This document shows, in pieces, positions 1-10,614 of a stretch of DNA of 64,000 nt; the stretch's first letter is position 1; each line of letters starts with the position of its first letter. Position numbers and translations under genes: made by a program. Source of the stretch: Tetrapyrgos nigripes (Eukaryota; Basidiomycota; Agaricomycetes; Agaricales; Campanellaceae); contig JAACJM010000046.1 of NCBI GenBank assembly GCA_013368315.1, positions 186,001-250,000 on the forward strand, in the 5' to 3' direction. The notes below the pieces were generated by a model that was given only the letters and a program-made list of their open reading frames with translations, did no database searches and was not told the DNA's origin.

Positions 1-1075
1 TGAAAAACATTACGAGGGGCTCAAAAAATCCTCGATTGGTGATGAATGCAGCTTTATGTTCGTCCCCTTCCTTGATTTGAATGTTGTTGTACCCCATCTT
101 ACATTGAGTTTTGTAAAGATTTCATGCCTTAGTTTATATAGCACATCTGAAATCAATGGGACAGGGTATCGATTTTTGATGGTCAAAGAATTGAGTTTTT
201 GATAATCTTGAACTGGACAAAGTTTTCCATCTTTCTTTTTGATGAAGAAGAATGGTGAAGATATAGGAGATTTTGAAGCTCGAATTCTTCCAGTTCGCAG
301 TTGTTCCTCAATGAAATTGTCCAGCAGACCCTGTTCATTTGCAGCTAAGGGATAAACCTTGCTTTTGAACAGTTCCACCTTGGGCACTAACTTGATCATA
401 TGGTCCCATTTTCGTTGTTCTGGAAAGGTATCAAAATCCTCTTTTTCAAAGACAGGTCGAAACTCCCCAAGGTATTCTCCTGGTACAATTTCTTCAAAGA
501 TTTTGCTCCCTCTTCCACAGCGTGTCAAGCAGCTAAATTAGCTGATATGGAACCAGTAGCTTGAATATACTCTGGAGGGTTTTCAGGCCACATGTTCACA
601 ACAAAGATATCCCCTTCTTCAATGCCTTCTTTGTCTTCTTCTTGCCACAATTTCCATTGTTTCTTCCTTTTGCAATCCCCAGGGCACCTATCAAACTTGA
701 TGGTTCCTTTCTTCCAATCTATCAATGGATTATGATGTTTCAACCAATTAAATCCAATGATAATATCATTTGAGTCAGTGTTAGTGACCATGAACATAGT
801 AACTTCTGTGTGATTGTCGACAGTTAGTCATAGTTTGGTTGTATATTCGATTCTTCCATCTGCATTGTATACTGGAATTGGTCAATAGAGACGTTCCAGG
901 AACAAATTATTCCTAAGGGCAAAGTCTTGATTGATATAACATCCTGTGGCCCCACAATCAAGAAGAGCATCAGTAACTTGGCCTTGATTGTGACTGGGAG
1001 CAAGATAGATTCCCCACTAATCTTCCAAATCCATTTTGCTGGAGTCCAGAGGTCCCTGAGTACAGCAAGAGCCAC
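1..1075 (-). pseudogene. Ty3/gypsy pol fragment: protease and start of reverse transcriptase, cut by window edge
   Basis: Reading leftwards, a retroviral-type aspartic protease is visible around 790-1000. Its catalytic triad appears as D-C-G-A-T (about 946-962, family consensus DSGAT), and a downstream strand contains DIIIGFNWLKHHNP. The N-terminal half of reverse transcriptase follows at 1-528, with SPFFFIKKKDGKL and QDYQKLNSLTIKNRYPVP. The pieces lie in different frames with stops between them, for example near 830 and 890, so the gene is dead. The RT palm is missing because the window begins there. The protein would have processed and copied the element RNA in a cytoplasmic particle. It belongs to a different gypsy lineage from the two chromoviruses further right: spacing is similar but residues differ throughout. 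Assignment to Ty3/gypsy is firm; the lineage is not resolved. Confidence 0.85.
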
Positions 1076-1475
1076 ATCAGGTCACATTGAAGCTAGATCG
1101 AACCTTAGTTCATCATGCTCCCTTGATATGTGGACCCATCATTGTAACAAACAAGGTGCTCTAGGTGTTTGAGCAACTACATTCCCTACTTTCTTTTTAG
1201 AGGGGAGGCATGAAGGAGTTCAAGTACGGTGCTTGCATCAGAAAGGATTAGGAGTTTGTTGAGAATTTTTACAAGAATCCTCCAGGGGATTTTCAGATAC
1301 ATCTTCAGTTTCAGTTAAGTCGCTTTCATTTGTGAGGACACTAAATCGATTATATGAAGCAAACTTATTATGAAACACTGATTGTTCTGTAGGTGGCATA
1401 TCATTCTGCCTATGGGTCCTTAAAAACCCACATCCTTGCTAAGCTTCTGGAACTCTTCTTTTGCTTTGTCCATCT

Positions 1476-2225
1476 TCAAGACTTCCTGCATGCTTTGTAT
1501 GAGACTTGAGACTCAGTTTGGGCAATTCCTGGAGATATGTGCTTCTTCTCCACACCCATAACACTTGCGTATCCTGGCTTTAGTACAATCAATCTCCATG
1601 GGTTTCTCCTGTCCACCAAAGGTAACTCCCATTCCAGTATGAGTCGTTGGTGCCACCAATGGAGCCCCAACACTTGTAGTGGCATTTTTGGTAGGGGTTG
1701 TTGGGGTTTGGGTAGTGGTAAACTGTGTTCCCACAGAGGTATTTCCACTAGCAGGAATCCCTCTGGAGTCATTTCGAAGAGTTTGAACACTCTGATCACA
1801 AAGATCGAGTCATACTGCTGCAGCCTTCCAGGCTGCATAGGTAATAGGAACAGGACCCATTTGATAGATCCTTTGAACAATTCCAAACTGGAGGTTCTGC
1901 TTCAATAGCATGATGAGTCCCTCCTTGTTCAGTTTTGCATCTTCCTTCCATTCTTTGAAAGATAGCAAAAACTGCATAGCCAACGCAGTGCCTTGCTTGA
2001 TACTTTGTAGCCTTCACTGTGTAATATCTGTCTGATCTCCTCCTGTGAATTCCCTTCGAATCGACTACGGAGTGGGAGATCCATATAACTTTCGTTATTT
2101 CCTTCTGTCTGAATCTTTTGAATTTGATTGCTCGCCCATTGGGCAGCAGTGCCTTCTGTCATGAAAGCAAGTGTCTCCAGATCAGTCTCAGAGTCTGCAA
2201 TGATGAGTATTGAAGTGGTGGTCAA
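1476..2225 (-). pseudogene. Ty3/gypsy gag remnant with CCHC zinc knuckle
   Basis: This is the capsid/nucleocapsid gene of the same decayed element. A CCHC knuckle, CYGCGEEAHISRNCPN, lies at about 1513-1560 and fits C-x2-C-x4-H-x4-C. Upstream, around 1796-2225, a capsid-like stretch contains FMTEGTAAQWASNQ, typical of gypsy gag. At least three frames are needed to follow the protein, so it is frameshifted. Gag would have packaged element RNA. The foldback element at 2263 sits immediately upstream and may have cut off the true start. Confidence 0.75.
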
Positions 2226-2262
2226 TTCTACTTCACAACAATCAAAGGTAGACTAGGTAATA

Positions 2263-3898
2263 CAGTGGCCAAAAAAATTGTCCACATGTTTGGCACTTTT
2301 GGAAAGATTGCTGATTTAAGAGCTATTGAGCAGAAATCTCAAAACATGGCTGGTGGTAGCAAGAAAGCCTTTGATTAGAGCTACAATAATCTGTCTGTTC
2401 TGTCTTATTTGGCCAAATATCTGTGGAGTTATGATTGATTTAAAACTGTATGTCATTTGGACAATTTTTTGAGTTGCCACTTCAAAATCATTATTGCAAT
2501 AACCTGATGTGTTATACATGATGTCATGGGTGGAGCTGTACAGTAATGTAATGTATACACTACAATGATGTCATAGCTGCCAGCTGGAGCATACATAGCA
2601 ACATACAGATGCTCTACAGCCTCTATGAAAATCATGGGGTCCCTCATATCAGCCCAGAAAGACAATCTCTACTCTCTCCTCTTAACTGCCTCTCCATCTG
2701 CAAAAATTGCAGCTCAGACTGGAGTATGGAAGCCAAGAGTTGCTTTCGTGGCTTAAAAGACAAATACAGACAATGAGAACAATACAGCAGGGTGTCCTAG
2801 GAGGCTCTCTACTACTTGTGAAGAGGTTAGATTGGAGAAAAATCCATTGTGGTAAAGCCAGATTGCTACACAAGTGGCCTGAAACATCAAGGCTCTTCTT
2901 GGACAACCTGTCCCAACCTATAACAGCCAAAACATTCCTGAAAACGTCTTGTGGCGATCTCCAAAACACAGAACAAGTGCAAACTTACAGTGACTTGCAG
3001 CAAGGCTCACTTGAAGTTTGCACAGATGTAAAAAGACCAGGCTGTAGAAGGCTAGAAGTGGGTTATTTTCTCAGATAAGACCAAAACCAATTATTTTGGG
3101 GCAAATATGCCCCAGCATGTGTGAGAAAAGAGAGATAAATTCATGGTACAGCAAGATGTGACAGAAATGATGACATTTGAGAGAGAAAATGACATGATGG
3201 GGTAGGGTATGGGGCAACAGTAAGCATTAAAAATGGTCCAGATGAAGGGGAAGATAGATTGCAAACACTATATGACCATCTTAAGTAATAAAATCCTGGA
3301 AAGCATTAATAATATGGGAGTTGATCCAGAGGTGGCCATTATCAGCTGGGTATTAACTTTCTAAAGTGCTATATCCAATGGTTTCCTTTATCAGAACATG
3401 TCTCTCTACCTATAAAAGCAACACTCTGCTTTCATACTTCAGTCTGAGCTAAAATTTTGATAGAGGGAGGGGCAGTTTGGAGGAGAGAGTAGAGATTGTC
3501 TTTCTGGGCTGATATGAGGGACCCCATGATTTTCATAGAAGCTGTAGAGCATCTGTATGTTGCTATGTATGCTCCAGCTGGCAGCTATGACATCATTGTG
3601 GTGTATACATTACATTACTGTACAGCTCCACCCATGACATCATGTATAACACATCAGGTTATTGCAATAATGATTTTGAAGTGGCAACTCAAAAAATTGT
3701 CCAAATGACAGACAATTTTAAATCAATCATACCTCCCCAGATATGTGGCCAAATAAGACAAAACAGACGGATTATTGTAGCTCTAATCAAAGGCTTTCTT
3801 GCTACCACCAGCCATGTTTTGAGATTTCTGCTCAATAGCTCTTAAATCAGCAATCTTTCCAAAAGTGCCAAACATGTGGACAATTTTTTTGGCCACTG
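2263..3898. mobile_element. Tc1/mariner-like foldback element with about 490 bp inverted arms
   Basis: The element begins CAGTGGCCAAAAAAATTGTCC and ends with the exact reverse complement, and is flanked on both sides by TA (2261-2262 and 3899-3900). TA duplication and CAGT-type termini are hallmarks of the Tc1/mariner superfamily. The inverted arms run about 2263-2750 and 3411-3898 and are nearly identical. The 660 bp between them has no recognisable transposase DDE/D domain. The element is therefore non-autonomous, or its gene is unrecognised. High arm identity suggests recent insertion or gene conversion between arms. Confidence 0.85.
3411..3898 (+). repeat. Right inverted arm of the foldback element, carrying a 70-codon ORF
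   Basis: The arm mirrors 2263-2750. It contains a TATAAA (about 3412-3417) and, about 80 bp downstream, a 70-codon ORF (3496-3708) starting MSFWADMRDPMIF. The same ORF is present in the left arm on the minus strand (2453-2665) with an identical predicted peptide. The only two base differences I see between the copies inside it are synonymous, whereas the sequence beyond its stop has several amino-acid changing differences. I do not recognise the peptide. Two sites are too few to prove coding. Confidence 0.4.
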
Positions 3899-3900
3899 TA

Positions 3901-4105
3901 TGTACTCAAAATTTTTGTTGAAATGACCCCAAAAATTGGGACTCCAAAACGGGTCATGAGAAAAACTTCAGAAGACCATTTTTCAACATATTTCGCTATT
4001 CTGAGTCCAAACCTGCAAAAATTTTGCCCCAGAAAACTCAAAATCTGGCCCTGGAGACTTTGTCGACTTTGTTGACTACAACTGTAGATTGTCCATGACT
4101 GTAGA
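3901..4105. other. Short flank between the foldback element and element A; nothing recognised
   Basis: About 205 bp of AT-rich DNA. It is probably part of the older decayed gypsy element that received both insertions. No ORF or motif of note. Confidence 0.5.
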
Positions 4106-4634
4106 TGTCATGAATCTCTTCATGCCTTCATCTTCAAACCCTGTTTTCCTTCATCCTTTTGCTTCTAGTCTTCTTTCCAGTACTTTGGCTTATCCAGATC
4201 TTGTTTCTCTTTGTTTTCCTTCTTCTTTGCTTTGCTTCTTTTGTTCCTGTCACTTCTATAGTTCTTCCAGGTGTTTCTCTGTGGTTCTTCCTTTCTCCAT
4301 AGTTCTTCCTTGTTTCCCCATAGTTCTACCTTGTTTCTCCTTGATTCTTCCATTGTTCCTTTATTTCTCCATAGTTCTTCCTTTCCATCAGTACCTATTG
4401 ATCTAGGCTTCATCTCTTCATTCCTTTGATCATATATACTTCAGGGCTTTGTAGATAGTCTGTCCACTTGTATTCCTTAGATCCATACTGCTCAGCTTGG
4501 CTCAGTACTATGTTGACATAGGCCTACCTTTGGCTTACTCACTATCTATCTATTCTACTTGTCTTGTCATTGTCTATTGCCTCTGTGTGGTGGCCTGAGA
4601 GGTTACCAGTACCCAGCCTGACCTGTTCTTGACA
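4106..4634 (+). repeat. 5' LTR of element A
   Basis: It runs from TGTCATGAATCTCTTC to CTGTTCTTGACA. It contains an irregular run of TCTCCATAGTTCTTCC-like short repeats (about 4250-4390) that is largely missing from the 3' LTR, explaining 529 bp against 430 bp. Internal sequence starts CTTGGACAGACTCTCC, the presumed primer-binding region. Confidence 0.88.
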
Positions 4635-4693
4635 CTTGGACAGACTCTCCTACTCTCACTCCACCACTTTTCGCTTTCTTGGTCTTTTAATCA

Positions 4694-4993
4694 CACTGGA
4701 AGCAAATCCCTGTAAACACACTGCCATACAGGGGTATTACAGCAGCCTTACTACAAGTCATTCAATAAGTAATACACCTTACATTACAGGAGTATTACAA
4801 ACACATATATTTTTCAGGACAATGCTGTAAGACTGCTGTAAATCAGGGTGGATTACAGCAACATTTCAGTGTGACATAGTATCACAGTAATACATTCTGT
4901 AATACTGCTGAGAAATATAGAGGTATTTCAGAGTGACACTGGAAGAAATTCCTGTAATTACCCTGGCATATTTACAGAGATTTGCTTCCCGTG
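4694..4993. mobile_element. 300 bp MITE with CACTGG/CCCGTG ends and TCA duplication
   Basis: The terminal inverted repeat is CACTGGAAGCAAATCCCTG against its near-complement at 4971-4993, flanked by TCA at 4691-4693 and 4994-4996. The interior is made of short motifs such as GTATTACAG and GTGTGACA, also found in the inverted repeats of elements X and Y. No coding sequence. It is inserted at the start of the internal region of element A. Confidence 0.8.
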
Positions 4994-5010
4994 TCAGTCT
5001 TGATCACTCC

Positions 5011-6460
5011 CACCAGATGTGGTAATACTTTTGGAAAAGTCTGGAAAATATCACCGAACGTGCTTTGCAAAAGTTCTGGTGAATTTTTAGCAGGTCTCTG
5101 GGCCGAGTTTCTCCTCCCAAATATGGTATGGCTGGGCCCGGTGGCCAATTTTTTGGATTAATGAAGCGAGCAAAACTCCTGGCATCCTGGCATTCCAGCA
5201 TTGCACCTGGGAGCATGTTTTGAGTTACTTTTGCAAAAATAAGCACAATTTTCCTACCAGACAACCCAATGCTGCTTTAGCAAAAAAGTGGGCAGGATTG
5301 GATGGAGCAGTGGGCGGGGTCTTGGCGGGTTTTTCCCATGGCTCCTCGGGGATGCATTTTGCAAATGTGAGCAAAAGTGGGTGGGATTGGATGGAACAGT
5401 AAGCGGGGCCTTAGGGGCAGGTCAGGCGGATTTTTCCCACGGCCCCTAGAAGGTGAAAGCGTTCAGTAGGGCCCAGAATCTGTAATTGAGATAGAGGTAA
5501 GGACTGTGGCTGGCTCAGAAAATGCAAAATAAATTCCCAGAGCCAGCAATAAAAAATAGTATGGGTAGGTAAGGAGGTGTATTTTGGGGCACTGAACCTA
5601 AATATTGAGTTATATTTGTAATATCTGCAGTGGTTGCAAAGATATGGGCAAAATACTGTCCAAATATAGTCAAAGAGCAGAATAGGTACTGGCCATTGCA
5701 TCAAATCAGCTCTGATCTTTGTGTAGGCTGGTATTATGGTGCATTTATACACCCTGAAACTGGGGATATAGTTTATTTTCTCAGGGAATCAAATTCTGAG
5801 CAGCTATTCCCAAATTAATATTTAAAAATGTCAAAAGGTGGGATGGCTGTGGACACTGCATGCTAGTTCATCTAGTATGGGTATAGATATGCCTACTAGG
5901 ATATTTTGGGTCACTAAATCTGAATATGCACTCAGATAGTCCATATCTCTCACGGTCCTTCTGCTATTTGATACTTACCCCTAAACATAGGTACCTGTGG
6001 CACCAGCAAATATGTATAGTATAAAATTTTGTGGGTGAGTAAATAAGTGTTATGAAGTGCCCCCAACACAAATATGCAGTCGTATCCATTATATCTTCGA
6101 GTTCCAAGACTCTATTTATGAATTATTTCTGAAAATGGCAAAATTTTGGGATGATTATGGGCACTACATACTCTGACATTCAATATAGCTTTGGATATAT
6201 CTACTGGGATATTTTGGGCTACTAAATCCGAATATTTACCTGTATTGCCTATATCTGCTATGGTTCTTCTGCTATTTAACACTTACCTCTAAACATAGGT
6301 ACTTGTGGCACCTGCAAATATGGATCTTATAAAATAGCGTGGGTGCGTAGGAAAGTGGTATTCAATGCCCTAAACATCAATATAAAGTTTTCTTTACCAT
6401 ATCTTCAAATTACAAGACTCAATTCTCACGTTAATTTCAAAAGAGCGAAAATAGTACTAT
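5011..6460 (+). repeat. Left inverted arm of foldback W
   Basis: Pairs with 6783-8019, in which the same segments occur in reverse complement: for example the stretch around 5600-5760 and that around 7440-7590 read alike on opposite strands. Each arm also contains two copies of a unit of about 300 bp marked by GGTACCTGTGGCACC-type sequence (about 5990 and 6300; about 6935 and 7225). Open frames here are present in both arms and drift in frame, so I do not call genes. Confidence 0.75.
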
Positions 6461-6782
6461 TTTCCACCTTCATTGGGACATATACCTATCTTCCAGCTAT
6501 TTTATTTGGATCATAAATAGTTCTCTAACATCCTCTACCATAATACTCTGATTATTGACAGTTTGGTGTTCCACACTGAAAGACATGCTCAGATATAAGC
6601 TTAGGTGCTACAAGTTTCACTAGATGTAATTCAGTCTGACTTTAAGCTTCTGCATGTGACTGGAACACATGCTAGGCATTATGGATGGCTTATTGTCTTT
6701 GAAATGATACTAGGTGATGGAATACAGAGTATCAGTATCTAGGATAACCTCTGGAATAAGATAGGCCTGTGATATGGTCCAA

Positions 6783-8019
6783 AAAAGTACTATTTTCGCT
6801 CTTTTGAGAATAAATTAAGAGTTGAGCCCTGTAAGTCGAAGATATGGCATATATCACTTTATATTCGTATTCAGGGCACTAAATAACACTTATCTACCTA
6901 CTCAACCAACTTTATAGGATACATATTTGCTGGTGCCACAGGTATCTATGTTGAGGGGTAAGCATTAAATAGCGGAGGAACCATGGCAGATATGGACTAT
7001 ATGAGTGAATATTTAGATTTAGTGGCCCATAATACCATAATGGACATATCCACAGTCATATTGAATGTTATTGCATGTGGTGCCTGTGGTCATCCACAAT
7101 TTTGCTCTTTTCAGAAATAATCCAGGAATAGAGTCTTGGATCTTGAGAATATGGAAGGTATGATCTCACATTAATGTTTAAAACATTGAATAACACCTAT
7201 TTACCCCCTCAAACAATTTTATAGAGCACATATTTGCAGGTGCCACAGGTATCTATGTTTTGGGATATGTATTAAATAGCATGAGAACCATGGCAGATAT
7301 GGACTATCCAAGTCAATATTCGGACTCAGGAACCCAAAATACCCCACTAGACATATCCATAGTCATCCCGAATTTTCTCATTTTCAAGCATTACTTTGAG
7401 AATAGCTGCTCAGGACTTAATTGCCTTACAAAATAAACTCTATTCCCAGCTTCAGGGTGTCTAAATGCACTATAATACCAATCTACATAAAGATCAGAGC
7501 TGATTTGATGCAATGGCCAGTACCTATTCTGCTCTTTGACTATATTTGGAAAGTATTTTGCCCATATCTTTGCAACCACTGCAGATATTGCAAATATAAT
7601 TTGATATTTGGATTCAGTGACCCAAAATACACCTCCTTACCTCCCCATATCATTTTTCATCACTGGCTCTGGGAATTTATTTTGCATTTTCTGAGTCGGC
7701 CACAGCTACTACCCCTATTCCAATTGCAGATTCTGGGCCCTACTGAATGCCTGCATCTCCTAGGGGTCGTGGGAAAACCTGCCAGACCCGCCCCTAAAGC
7801 CCTGCTCACTGTCCCACCCATTTTTGCTAAAGCAAACAGTATTGGGGTGTCTGTGCTGCGGTATAGTAAAAATAATAAAATCTACTTAAGCGAGATGATG
7901 CCGAGGGTCGACAACCTCACTTAGAGCCACTCACCGGTCAAAAACCATGCCCTGGGCTGCTTAAAGGCCCTTCACCGGTTGACCACAGCTTTTGCAAAGC
8001 ATGTTTGGGGAAAATTCCA
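6783..8019 (-). repeat. Right inverted arm of foldback W
   Basis: Reverse complement of the left arm at moderate to high identity. The distal 30 bp of the arm now lies at 15098-15127, on the other side of element X. A stretch at about 7885-7990, with GAGCCACTCACCGGT and CCTTCACCGGTTGACC, has no counterpart in the left arm and may be a small separate insertion. Confidence 0.7.
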
Positions 8020-8022
8020 TTA

Positions 8023-8394
8023 CACTGGGTGCAAACACTTGTAATTCCTCAGATATACAGAGGACTTACAGAAGCCTTACTTGGGTACACTCAATATGTA
8101 AGTCCACTTGACTTACTGAAGAATTACAAGAGACGAAAAAAATTAGAATAATTATGTATGACCATTGTAAGGCACAAAGACTTACAGGAGACTTTCAGTG
8201 TTATAGCACTTGTAATTCCTTGAGTATACAGAGGAATTACAGAAGCCTTACTCAGGTACACTCAATGAGTAAGTCCACTTGACTTACTGTAGTATTACAA
8301 GAGACCAAAGAAATTAGAACAATTATGTATGACCATTGTAAGGCATGAAGACTTACAGGAGACTTTCAGTGTTATAATGATAGGGCTATTGAGT
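8023..8394 (+). repeat. Left terminal inverted repeat of X: two subterminal units
   Basis: Two tandem copies of a unit of about 171 bp, each ending GACTTTCAGTGTTATA. The outer unit carries the terminal CACTGGGTGCAAA. The first roughly 370 bp matches the reverse complement of 14720-15094 with only scattered differences. Confidence 0.85.
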
Positions 8395-10530
8395 GTAGTA
8401 GGTAGAAAGTCAACAATACACTCTGTAAGACTCCTTAAGTTCAAAGGGGTCTCAAATGATAAGTATTGATAAATTGAGGATCAACACTCGTAAGGGATGT
8501 TCTCGAAAGGTGATTGGGTTTTTAGGGTAAGATGAGTTCAATTCTGATGGAGATTCCTCAGTGACTCTCACTGCGATTCCGCAGGTTGGGATTCCCCAAT
8601 ACAAATCAAACTCTCAAATCCACGATAAGGATATAATGAATTCTCTCTATTACCACCGTCGACAGGTCTCTAGTGTCTAACGGGGTGGGTTCTCTGTCTA
8701 TCTACATCTACATCCTACAATACTTATATACAGATGAACAATTCAATAATGTACAGGACAAATGATGGTATATAGCTGATGGCCGCAACTGCTAGTCTAT
8801 GTGGCTTCAACAGGCAGCATGAATCTTTTTATTTTGTGAATGCTGGCGTTCCGATATTAAAGGCGCGGCGTCGAGCCCAAACTATGGCAAATATTTCTTA
8901 TTCTCGGATTTCTTGTCTCTTTCTCTCAAGCTCATATCCCTGGTTTCTTTTCTGTTACTCTTTTTACATTCCTTGGCCGCCACTAGATTGTTTCTTGGGT
9001 AAGGTGTCCAATGGTATCCGAGTATGTCAAAACTGAATATTCAAGGTATATTTTTAGTGCCATTCACTCATGTTTGTGACTAACTAGCCTGGAGCGACAG
9101 CCCCGTTCTTTGGCTAGTACTGACTGAAATGTCTTACACGGATCGACTTAGTCAGTTCAGATTCAGGTAAGTGGATTTATCAACGCGTTTTTACAGGGGT
9201 GTATGAATTGCATCGTGGTTAAAGATTTATGTTTAATGTAGTCTAATCGTGCAGTGGAACGACGATGGATCGGAATGGACTCCGAGTTTCATTTCCGGCA
9301 GTTTTGGGAGGAGCGTATCATATTACGTTTCAATGATCAGACTGTGCTACTTGTTTCATACGACGATATAACTACAAGCAGCGAGGTTAAATGTCCTCAC
9401 TCTCGTCGTTTTCTTACTCCGAGGACGCTCAGATCATTTTTCATACTTTCTTGTCTTTTTTCTTTATCACCCACCCTCCATCCCCAATCAATCACCCTTC
9501 TCTCTTCCTTGTAAATTTACAAGGCTCCAATCTTCCTTGCACATCTGGGATCCACCTTGACGGAGGTGGTGAGATCAAGGCTCCTTCCCTCCATCTACAC
9601 TCGGATAGATTGGAGGGCTCCTCCTCTTCTCCCCCACCTCCACAAGGTTCTCCTCCCCTTTCCATATCCCCCTGGTTAATTACCATATTCCATTTTTCTC
9701 AATGATTTCTCCTACCTGACATGCAAGATCTTTCAGTGATGTTGGTGTGGTGGGTCACTCCTCATGCGGCGTGGGTTTTTACCTGAGCCCAGCTAAGACC
9801 TTCATAGGCACAGTGTGGTTACGCCTGAATAGGGGCCAGGTTTTTCACCCTGACATCATACACAAAGTTGGAGAAGGCGCTCTTGCATTGTCGCTTTGTA
9901 ATTCATCTGATTTTGCTTACAACAATTATAATTACTGCATAGTACTTATTTACATACCAGCTGTACTCCGTAGCATCCGTCGTCAAAACTTCCCACTCAG
10001 GCCCCGTCATGTTTTTTGGTGGGGTCGCGTCTCGGCTGAGACGCGACCAAACCTCTGCGTGAGCAAGTTTGAGTTGTTTGACCCATTCCGGATGGACGAG
10101 TGCATCAAACGATTAGGTCATATCATATCCCCCACACTAACATCTACACTGTCCTCAGTCTATATGAAGATGTATATGAGTGAAAGGAGTGAGGCAATGG
10201 GACCATTTGATGGCATGGATCTGCTTGAATCTCAAGTGTATGCTTCTCTTCAACCATCGAACATTTCTTTGTGGGTGCATGTATTTCTTTTTGATTGTGG
10301 CGCACTGGAATAGAGCCATCAGGATTGCTCATTTCTGGACCCTAAACATGTAGCTTCAGTGCTACTTGTCATGGTATATCATTGTTTTTCTACTCTTTCT
10401 ATTGCTTGCGTGTCAAAATTTTCTGCGGCAGCATGTCTCCCCCCACTGAAACTATTGACTTCCTAGTCAACCAAAGTGGCGCAATTCCTCGTCCCCAAAA
10501 CCTATTACTGGGTCATAGGACACTCTGTAG
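8395..10530 (+). other. Left interior of X: no securely identified gene
   Basis: Two candidates only. At 9129 an ATG opens MSYTDRLSQFRF, followed by a canonical GTAAGT donor (9167) and a CAG acceptor (9252-9254). The spliced product would be 39 codons ending at 9336, so it is at best a broken gene. At 9747-10313 there is a 188-codon plus-strand ORF of mixed composition without any motif I recognise. Codon use and composition resemble the gene at 10615 more than the surrounding transposons, so captured genic DNA is possible. Confidence 0.25.
10024..10047. repeat. Perfect 10-bp-arm hairpin in a CpG-rich patch
   Basis: GTCGCGTCTC, a 4-base loop GGCT, then GAGACGCGAC. The stem holds four CpGs in a region where CpG is otherwise being lost. 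It lies inside the uncharacterised 188-codon ORF. Function unknown. Confidence 0.5.
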
Positions 10531-10532
10531 GG

Positions 10533-10538
10533 TATAAA
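10533..10538 (+). promoter_or_regulatory. TATA box candidate for the five-exon gene
   Basis: TATAAA within GGGTATAAAAGCTG, 77 bp upstream of the ATG at 10615, with CT-rich sequence between. Position and context fit a fungal core promoter. Confidence 0.5.
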
Positions 10539-10614
10539 AGCTGATTGGCTTCGGTTTACTTTCCTCAGTAAATCACAGCTCATTGCATCACCGTCACTCT
10601 TTTATTCACAACTC

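Noticed and set aside
7421..7924. 167-codon ORF on the plus strand
   Set aside because: It lies in an inverted arm of foldback W. The opposite arm has a diverged, frame-broken version, and there is no known motif.
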